Assembly (NCBI GenBank): GCA_021014325.1 | Contig: CM037461.1 | Coordinates: 23,483,376 to 23,547,375, forward strand | Length of the DNA stretch: 64,000 nucleotides | Source of the DNA: Plazaster borealis | Lineage: Eukaryota; Echinodermata; Asteroidea; Forcipulatida; Labidiasteridae | Direction: 5' to 3' | Shown here: positions 25,895 through 60,400 of the stretch, one piece after another | Numbering within the stretch: position 1 is the stretch's first letter | How the letters are laid out: each line of letters begins with the position of its first letter | The notes under the pieces: model-generated | Database searches by the model: none | Seen by the model: the letters and a program-made list of their open reading frames with translations, nothing else | Told to the model about the DNA's origin: nothing | Position numbers and translations under genes: made by a program

Positions 25895-26090
25895 AGTTGA
25901 CCTCGCTATAAAGAGCACTGCTATAAAGAGGTTCTGCTTATAAAGAGTACATTCTGAAGTCACAAATCTCATTTCTGCTTGTGTTTCTCAGTTTGTTTTG
26001 CTGTCCTCTTATAACAACATTCTTGTTTATATAAAGAGGCAATTTGGCCAGTCCCAGCGATCTTGTTAAAATGAGAGTCGACTGTTGTTA
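25895..26090. mobile_element. TATAAAGAGC-family inverted-repeat element
   Basis: Close copy of 44122-44310. Both contain ggttctgcttataaagagtacat, ctgtcctcttataac and ggccagtcccagcgatcttg. No coding capacity seen. (CGCTATAAAGAG ... TTATAACGAGAG ends.). Confidence 0.65.
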
Positions 26091-26368
26091 TAAAAACCAA
26101 ACAAGGATAAAATTTATTTTCATAAAATGACTAAATATTTATGCTTTATTAGTCATCATGGTCATAAGTAAAACAGCGTGTCTATAAAAATAAATGCAGA
26201 AAATCAATGAATTTATTAATTATTCCCTCCTAGAATTTAAACCAATCCTAAACTTTCAGCAATTAATAGCTTTTGTTTATGTCACACAGGGCAATTTACA
26301 AAGGTGAATGCGGAGTAAAGGTCCGAAAGAAAGATCCAAATTCAGGTGGTATGTCTTATAGTAAACCC

Positions 26369-26500
26369 TGGGCTCGATTTCAAAAAGCACTAAGATTCAT
26401 CTTAAGACAAGTTGTCTCTATTGCCATAGTGATTTGTATTGTTACACTTTGCTTAAGCAACTACGATCTTGAGATCAATCGTAGCTCTTTGTGAAATCAG
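26369..26500. mobile_element. CGATTTCACAAAG-family MITE
   Basis: Inverted ends ctgggctcgatttcaaaaag / ctttgtgaaatcagtc, with complementary interior arms (taagattcatcttaag, cgatcttgagatcaatcg). A second copy is at 27690-27838. Confidence 0.75.
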
Positions 26501-26659
26501 TCAGAACTTTTGGGAACAGTATCCTCAGCACCGTAGATTAAAGAGCATGATTCCTTTATATCTGAAGAAAATATCAGCTATTGTTTTTGTCACCAAGTCT
26601 TAATTCTAACAAAATTTCTCATCCCTAAAATTAAAGGGAACCATTACGAAAATAACCCA

Positions 26660-28750
26660 GTACACTTATCGCTGTTGTTTTCTAGTATGGTTGGCTGCAG
26701 ATTGCGCCACGGCACCTTGTATTATTGTAAACTGTTTCATGGTGCTATGTAAATAAATGGGTCTTCTATTTGGAAATAGCTCCGCATACCTCGTAGAAAA
26801 AATACTGAATGCTTTGAGACACCCTCCGGTGTGATAAAGCGCTATTATTATTATTATTATGCAGTTCCACAAAGGAACAGAATCTTCATTTGAATTTTAA
26901 GGAATCTTCATTTGAATTTTAAGGAAACTACGTTTGAATTTCCACATGAAAATTCTCTTTCACAACCTTTTGTTTCCTCTGCATGCAGTGCAGAGTCGTT
27001 GCCTTCAAGTTGCCAGTGAAAAATTGCCTTGTGAGACAAAATGCCCAGAAATATCGTTTTATGGAATAAAAGTAAAATAATTTTTTTATCTTGATCACTT
27101 GTTATGAACCTTATGTGTTGACATCATCAAGTTGCCATCTCTGAGGTAAAACGATAATGAAACAATAAAAAACGCACATCTATGCACGTGCAGCACACAG
27201 GATCAGCCAATGAGCTACTCATTTGACCTCTAGAGGGCGCCCTACTCAATGATGTCAGGTGCATAAGGTCTATAACAGTCCTTTCATAGAAGTGAATGCT
27301 ATACATGCAAATATGTACATTGTGTAAATTGCACTACATACCAATTAGGGGACCTTGCCAAGTTCGCAAAAAAGCACCATTTGTCGACTACAGGTTGATA
27401 CTGCCTGGTACCCAACACACGTTGTTGCGCATGAGTACCAGTTAATATCATCAGCCACTATAGTCGACGAATGGTCCTTGTTCGGACTTGGCCTCGGTGT
27501 CAGCAGATTATAATACCAGATAATGCCATGTCTGAATTGGCGGCTACAGCTACGGCTAGCTGTTGCTAAGGGTGTTGCTATAAGGAATTACTCTACTTCA
27601 TTGCATGATGACGTGGAAATCTAGCCATAGCCGTAGCTGTAGCCGCCAATTCGGACAAGGCCTAAGTTTTGTCCCTTTTTGAAAACACTGGGCTCGATTT
27701 CACAAAGCATTAAGATTGATCGTAACTGCAAATCCGTCGCAGTTGCTTAGCAAAGAGTGATGTCACAATACAAATCACTATGGTAATACTGATAACTCAT
27801 CTTAAAATGAATCATAGTGCTTTGTGAAATCGACCCCAGGGCCCACTTTTATAGAGCTGCTTTAAAAACATAACAAATTACTAAGCACAAAACTTTTTTT
27901 GCTGAACAGGTTACCAGCCAAAATATCATATCATCTTAAGTATCACTTGTGACTGGTTAGCTGCATATTTTTGCTTAGCAGAAATCATTAAGCTGCAGCA
28001 TCTGATGCAATTTGGCCCAGATTTGTAATTTGCTGGTCAGAATCCACATTACATTACAAAATATAATCTACATTGCACCTTTTTATACTTTTTCCCGATA
28101 TAATACTATTGATAATGATATATTATATAGTTGGTTACAATTGATAGTTCAAAAAAGACAATACTTGAATACTGGGTCCAATTTCATAGAGCTGCTTAAC
28201 GGCCGATTTTGTGCTTACTGAGTGAGTTTCCATTTGCTAGCGCTGCTAACTGTAACAAAAAGGCATGCTAACCTTCCAGTGCTTACTGTATACAAATTAA
28301 TGAGGTAACAATGCAAATCCATGGTGAACGTGCAAGATGGCTGCCAAATTTGAGTGCTAACCTGTGAAATACGCTTATGAACAAGCAAATTTTTCTGCTA
28401 CAGTTAGCTTGAAAATTTGCAGCTAAACGGGCACACCTGGATTGCCTCAGACACACACAGCATTCTCCAGTTCTAATGTTTTAAAAGAAGCTAAAGACCT
28501 GAATTGAGCCAAGACTACCGAAATGGACACAGGTCGTCCGACTTCCTCCAACTCAAGCCCCCTTCCTAGGCCAGAAATTTCCATTCTCATGCTAAGCAGA
28601 GAAACAGGTTACCAGCCAAAACACAACATATATTTCTCAGCTCTGCAACTGGTAACTAATATCACTAGCATTTAAATTTGCTAAGCACAATTTATTGCTA
28701 AACAAGCTTTAAGAAATTAGACAAGTTTTATCAAATTGGGCCCTGGACAA
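26660..28750. other. Intergenic cluster of repeats, no gene
   Basis: Holds a SINE-type tail (26690-26860, ending (ATT)n), an inverted-repeat element at about 27355-27505 (cgaaaaagcaccatttgtcg / cgacgaatggtccttgttcg arms), a GCTACGGCTA element (27530-27664), a CGATTTCACAAAG element (27690-27838) and several AATTTCATAGAGCTGC copies. I see nothing coding. Confidence 0.6.
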
Positions 28751-31707
28751 AATTCATAAATGTTAAGCAGCAAATGGTGCTTAGCAGATAAATTGTTCTG
28801 CTTAGCAAAAATAGGCAGGGAGCCAGTCAGACACAATACAGAGAAAGAATGGGGTACAGTGCTTCGTTCATCAGTGAATGGTACAATCATTGTTAACAAA
28901 CTGTCATGGGTTTGAATCCTGCCTATAGGTTCTTTGTGAATTTTGTCAAAAGTGAAAGTGCTTAGTTAGATACATCACTGAATAAAAGACCAAAACTCTA
29001 AAATCGCTCAACAAATTAATGTCATGAAATGAGATGTTAAGGGTTCGAACCCCGCCCGAAACCCCAGTGCATATATTTATCATGTAACTTACCTGCAGAA
29101 AGTATAAAATTGTTAGATATATCAGCGAAAGAAATTAATTAAAGTGTACAAACTATATGTACAGGTTATAGGTTCGAACTCTCCCCATCCCCAAATCAAG
29201 CTTAATTTTTTCCCCGAGAAAAGCACCAAGTATGCAGTGCTTTGATACATCAATGAACAGACGTAACTCTAACTTAATACTTTGTACATGCATTGTGTGC
29301 AGGTGGTCCGAGTTTCAAGTCCAACCCGAGTTTTCTGAAGATTTTTAACATAAAGACCTTTCTCACACCGATTGGTCAGATTTTGTGTACATGCAGATTT
29401 TTTTCAGTATCGATTTTGGTGTAAACACAGAATAATTGACTAGAGCGGGATTCGAACCTGAGACCTCCAGGTTTCCATGCAGGTGCTCTACCAACTGAGC
29501 TGTTTAGCCCTAAGTTGGTGGTCTCCCTATTTTGTCAATATCTTTGTTCGGGGGCGCCAGTCCGAAGTCATGCCATGTAGCAAGGGATTTTGCCCAGTTG
29601 ACGATACTGGGAAGTAGCATTGTAAGATGATCACCTTAAAAAGGGGATACAACTTGTTTCTTTCAATTTCTCTTTGATCACCCCAAAATTCATGTTTAAG
29701 TATAGCGGGTCAAATATATACAATATGTAGGTCAAAGTTTACATTGAGGTTTTGTTAAGTTATCTACATTACATAAATGCCAGGCTAATTCATAAAATTA
29801 TTGTCATGTACTTTTCATTATCGTACTTCATTCTCTGAATCACACACTGCACGGTCAGATTTGAGAAAATTCAGACTTTCTTGTCATTTTCAAGTCGTGG
29901 GTTATTATATGTAGGTAGAGTTTACATTGGAGCTGTCACGCAGACAATATCTGACTGCCCTTTTTCAAAACCACAGCTTCGGCTTCGGCTCTGGCTTGGG
30001 CTCCAGCTTGGGCTCCAGCTTGTTTTCTGGCTTGGGCTCTGGCTTTGGGCTCTGGCTAAGGCTCTGTCTGTCTGTTTTGAATCCCTGTACCAAAAGCGCA
30101 CAGTTTTAAAATAACTGACAAAGCCAACGGGAGCTGGAAGCCTACGCCATAGCAAATTCGAAAAGGGCCTATGTGAGGCTAATTTGGTTAGTAAGTGATT
30201 GGTTTTTATTTACTTCTTATTTTTCACTCTCTTGCATCTACCGTGCTTCTACTCATGAATATTCAACACCAAAGTCATAATCAGGATAATAATTTACATA
30301 AATTACCATAATGTGTGTAGCTAATTCTTTACAATAATTAATATACTTTTGGGAAGTTCTGGCAAAATAATATATACATGTTTTACAATATTTTTGTTAT
30401 TTTATTCAATACATCTAAGCTGGGGACCTTTCTTGTGTTGATGCAGCAAGATTGCGACCCAGTCTGTAATCATGTTTGTGCATGTCGGACAACCCATGTA
30501 TCGTCTGAAATAGCGCCCTCTTGTGGCTCGCTAAAAACTTCTAACCGTTGATACAACTCTTTTGACAAGGCTTCACTGTAATTTGTATGTCATTGGTCTT
30601 TGGCGTATATTGACCCAATTCACATGGACAAAATTTCATGGCTCTTGCTTATAACCGTAAGCAAAGAACTTACAGAAGCAGGGAATTCCGTGCTTACGTC
30701 AAGTGTATTTCACAGGTTAGCAGGGAATTTTGCCTGTGCGCGTGTGTACTTCACATTACTTGCATTCTTTGCTTAAACAGCTAGCGCAGGAATTCGGTGC
30801 TTGCCTTGTAAGCGAAGAATGGTGATCACAAGCGCAGAATTTGGCGGTAAGCAGAGCCATGAAATGGCGTCCTGCTGTCATCACCCACAATAAATCTTGG
30901 TTGCACCATTTTGGATGTCAGATTATGTGTCCAAGTATGTACTGTGCTGTGCAAATTTAGGCGATGTGTATATCATTAGACGCACATCAATATCTTTACA
31001 TGTAATTTGACTCCCAAAATAGCAGACTATGAGCAGACAGTAGTCAATAGGGGAATGTTGAAGAAAAATACAATGGAAAAGTTGACAGGAAAAAAAAAGC
31101 AAAATGGCAGCATCTTCTTTTTGTCTTCTTATTTTGGCATTAAGAGTTTTGGTAGTTTTCTCATTCGGGTAAAAAAAGAAGAAGATATTTCTCACATCTC
31201 TGATCAGAACACATGAATTGTACTATCCTGGAAAAAAACCCCGATTGTTGTACTATGATTGCTGTATGCACAAGAATCAATAAATTTGTTTGGCTGTTAT
31301 TTTACCAGTCAGGAAAGAAGATCATTTACACATTTTTGAACTTGATTGTTCAACTTGTTTGTTCTATAATGTGTGTACAAAGCTTACAATGAACAAAAAT
31401 AATAATAATAATAATAATAATAATAAGACTTGTAATGCTGAAAGGGTTGGTACCATTGGTAAGATTATAAATATAGGCCCTTTTCCAAAACACAGCTTCA
31501 GATTAGGGCCCAGCTTGGGCTCTGTCGGTTATTTTGAAAACGAACACTTTTAGTAAAGGACTTGAAAGCAGTGGTTTAGAAAAACATGGAAGCTTGATAG
31601 AAAAGCAGTCTGTCCTCTTTTGGTAAGATAAACATCTGTATTTACTCATCAGTATTACATACAGGGATTAAGACCAAGATGGCAGCAGCATAGTAAGGGT
31701 AAACTAC
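28751..31707. other. Intergenic, mostly unrecognised, with minisatellite and SINE head
   Basis: A minus-strand tRNA-like SINE head (29449-29515) and a G/C-T-rich minisatellite (about 29985-30070, units of ggcttgggctc type) are recognisable. A variant of the TTTCATGG inverted-repeat family spans 30635-30870. 31390-31426 is an (AAT)n run. The remaining sequence is AT-rich without a credible gene. Confidence 0.5.
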
Positions 31708-31975
31708 AGCCTCGCTACCATGGGCAGCGCGCCGTATCGATACCTCTCGTCACTAACCCCTGGTAGGGAAGCACTGAAAATCAACGCTGATTGGCTTACC
31801 AAAAGTTACGCGCTCTGCGTAGTCTCTAACACAGATTGGATCAACCACAGGACTAATTAAAATATTCAATTGTTTGGATATTTCAAAGTCACACTTACAG
31901 GGATTATGATCTTTGGGAAAGAAAAAAAACAATGGTGCGGCAAGATCATACACTCCTGGGAACGAGGTTGTGTCT
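31708..31975. mobile_element. CAGCCTCGCTACC-family element
   Basis: Starts cagcctcgctaccatggg and ends cctgggaacgaggttgtg, imperfect inverted ends. The second half matches 45030-45215, and the first ~95 bp match 9143-9240. It ends about 20 bp before the TBC1D9 stop codon, so it probably forms part of that gene's 3' UTR. Confidence 0.65.
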
Positions 31976-31992
31976 ACTCCAACAGTATGGCG

Positions 31993-56963
<24,971 letters not shown>

Positions 56964-57306
56964 CTTTCAGGCGATCCGTTTACGATTCAAGTAGAAAAAC
57001 TTGAATTCATTTGGGATAAATGACGGACCTTCCGAACTTACTCTCTGTTTTCGTTATAATTATTTACATTCACTTAGTCTGGTGTCAAAGTCACTTTGGG
57101 TTTAAATTCATATTTTCGCTTGTCGGAGTCAATACTTCAGACTTACTACGTGTTTTGCTAGTCTTGTCTACAAGACTGTACGTTAGTTATGAATGTTGAT
57201 CATTACGTCTGTGGTAAAGACTACGGACTACTCGCCAAACACACAAGACACACGTGCAAACTGCGAGCTTGGGCTGTTGGGAAAGAAGTTAAAAATGACT
57301 TTAAAA
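56964..57306. promoter_or_regulatory. Putative bidirectional promoter between TBC1D9 and AATF
   Basis: The TBC1D9 start codon (56963, minus) and the AATF start codon (57307, plus) face away from each other across 343 bp. This spacing is typical of head-to-head gene pairs sharing one core promoter. I see no clear TATA box. A perfect 8+8 inverted repeat with a 2-nt spacer (57160-57177) lies within it. Transcription start sites are unknown, so the regulatory role is inferred from geometry. Confidence 0.6.
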
Positions 57307-57403
57307 ATGGCGAAATCTAAGACGACGATGAGTTTGGCAGAGCAGATTGCAGCTTTGAGCAATCCAACTTTAAGTCAAGACCCCGAAGATGATTCAGATA
57401 GAG
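57307..57403 (+). CDS. AATF: AATF exon 1
   Basis: 97-nt coding part, starting [20 protein letters not shown] and ending in phase 1 at donor GTATTT. The sequence [10 protein letters not shown] corresponds to the leucine-rich start of AATF. Upstream in-frame ATGs (57193, 57295) could lengthen the N-terminus by up to 38 residues, but that extension has no recognisable conservation. Confidence 0.85.
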
Positions 57404-60400
57404 GTATTTGAACAATTTGAAATGAAGTGATATCAAATCGTGTTATAGTTCTACCTTAACCAGTTTCAGTATTACTATTAGGCCTACATTTACTACGCTA
57501 GAAATCTGTATTTTTAATTTTATCAAATTGTTAAGATTGTTGATCCTGTTTTGCCTCATTTCCAGTAAAACAGGAACAACTTTACAATACAGGTGCCACT
57601 TGAAAATCCATTTAAGAAAATTTGAGGATTGTTTGAACAGACTTTACTTACAAAAAAGGGAAACACAAAATTCGGGAAACAGCCCACACACCTCATCATG
57701 CCCATGATCCCCATGACCAGATGACATGACAAACGAGTTACGTCAAATGAAGTGCCCCTGGCCCCTGGCCCCTGACCCCTGGCTCTGACCCCTGGCTCTG
57801 GCCCCTGGCCCCTGGCCCCCGGCCCCCGGCCCCCGGCCCCCGGCCCCCGGCCCCTGGCCCCTGGCCCCTGGCCCCTGGCCCCTGGCCCCCGGCCCCTGGC
57901 CCCCGGCCCCTGGCCCCCGGCCCCTGGCCCCCGGCCCCTGGCCCCTGGCCCCTGGCCCCTGGCCCCCGGCCCCTGGCCCCCGGCCCCTGGCCCCTGGCCC
58001 CTGGCCCCTGGCCCCTGGCCCCTGGCCCCTGGCCCCTGGCCCCTGGCCCTGGTATTCTCCAACAATAAATTTCTCTTTCTTTACAGTATGTGTATATGAC
58101 TATCTATGAATAATAAGTATCTGTTTCTCTTTATTTTACGCTTCTTGCAGAAACAAAAGCCCAGGTTGTAGATTTTGAGGATGACGTCGATGAAAAGGAT
58201 GGAGAGATTCAGACCAGTAATCTCAGAAAAAAGAATTATACACTCTTACATGAGAGTGATAGACGCTACGCTGGACAAGCTACATCTAGGAAGACACTGG
58301 AAACCTGGGAAGACCCCGACAGTAACGCTCAAGAACCAGCATCATATAATGCATCCGACGACCTTTTTAGTGACAATGAGGAGACGTCTAACCCATCCGA
58401 CGATCTACTTAGTCCGACGGAGATGAGCCCAAGTTCTGATAATGCCACATCCACGGATGAGGAACTTGAGTCAGAAGAGGAAATGAATACTGAAAGTATC
58501 CAAGATCGGTTTCGGAGGCTTCAAAGCCAGATGGAGGAATCCTCGTCAGATGAAGACGGGGAGTCTGAAGATGATAGATTAAGTTCTTCAGATGAGGAGA
58601 ATGGAGAAGAATATGATGAAGACGAAGATGAAGATGATGATGAAGACGAAGACGATGATGACGAAGATGATGGGGATGAAGAGCAGTATCTTAGCAACCA
58701 GGAGAGTGGGAGTGGAGTCCAAGCCTTCTCCGGTACCAGCATCTCGGAGGAGATTGCGAAAGGCAAAGCGACCAAGATGCAACTCAGTAAGTATTTATTG
58801 TTGATTGTACCTCCCTCCCTGGCCTTGCTTGCCCTGGTGTTTACCTTGGTGCTCCTCCTTCTGATGGAAGTACCCTCTACATTCGTAGTAGGAGAAAGAC
58901 TGTTCACAGGTAGAGGCTCTACCTGTGAACAGTCTTTCTTCTACTACGAATGTATACTAAAATTCCAAGCATTCCCAGCCTTTTGTCCTAAATGGATTAT
59001 GTTTGCCCTCCTAGTGAGGCAGGTAGGGGAACAGTTTAAGGGAATTGTGCCTTTGATGGTACAAGCATGGATTTTGGCACATAGTCACATTATGTCATGA
59101 GAAGGATATTTGGCTGTACTTTTCATAGCCTTTTCACTGCTTCTATCCTTTTTGAAAAAGCAATTACCATAATTGTTAAATTATTTTTATCAAACAGCAT
59201 TATGGGATACCTTTATGGAGGGTCGTATCAGGTTACAGAAGTCGTTAGCAATGGCCAATCAGCTGCCTTCATACGACAAGCTGCCCTCGTTCATGGAGAC
59301 AGGTGGTCGCGAGGTAGAGGAGGCCCTTCAGTCCAGTAGCAAGCAGCTCAGGAAACTCTTGATGAAACTCATCGATCTACAACAAGCTCTGTTGCTAGGC
59401 AACCCATCTACGCGGCACATTGTAATGGGTAAACAGGAAGAAGATGAGCAGAGGTGAGTCTAATTAACGTTAACCACGGATGATGTATGTAGTTCAAGCC
59501 AAATTTTTCTGGACTGGCCTACTGCGGACGTTTTTTTAATGCCCGGAACAACTTTGGAGCCTTCTTAACTTTTTGTGCTTAAGCAGCTGTATGAAAGTAG
59601 ACCCTGGGGTTAATTTCGTAGCGCTGCTTACCGGTAAACAAATTTTAGTGCTAACTATAGCAGACAAATTTGCTTAAGCGTAGGCGTATTTCACAGGTTA
59701 GCAAGAAAATTAGGCGGCCAGCTTGCGCGTTCACCATGGACTTGCATAGTTGCGTCATTCATTTTCATACAGTAAGGGAAGGTTAGCATGCCTTTTCGTG
59801 TGCTTACGTTTAGCAGTCACTATGAAATGGAAACTTGCGCAGTAAGCACAAAATCAGCCGCTAAGCAGCTCTATGAAATTGGGCCCTGGACTCTGTTCTG
59901 AGCCATATTTCTAATTTCATGGCTCTATTTTTATAAAATCTTGACAGCGATGAAGAGATAACCAGTTCAGAAGATGAGGACGATTCCGCTCCACGCAAAC
60001 AGTCACAGAAACCTAGCGTTACTCCACAGTTGAAGAGAAAAGCAGATGTAAAAGAAATCGGGGAATTCCTTGCAAAACGACATAAAGACTTCGAGGGATT
60101 TCAGAATGAGACGATACAAAAGTGGCACGAGAAGACCAAGCTGTCTACGGGTAAACAGAACTCAAAGGTACGTTTATAAGGATCCCTCCCCTCCCCATAC
60201 TTGCTTCGTAAAAAAAAGTTGGGAAGTTATTGCATTCTGCTCTACCAGCCAGGCTCCTAGTGGATGATACCCATGCCTACATCCTTACGGACTGTGAAGG
60301 GGTATCCCTGTTGGTCGATAGCCCAAATCAGTTAGGTGTAGCCATCACATTGAAGTGGCCGTCCGTGGCCTTGTGAATGTTCGGCGATCTCTCATAAAAA

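Noticed and set aside
57556..58065. Minus-strand ORF with GARGQGP repeats
   Set aside because: It is a by-product of the 7-bp minisatellite (21 bp = 7 codons). It overlaps AATF intron 1 and has no splice or start support.
58787..59100. Extension of AATF exon 2 with a hydrophobic segment ([13 protein letters not shown])
   Set aside because: It lies after a consensus GTAAGT donor, contains the palindrome, and exon 3 continues the conserved AATF sequence in phase.
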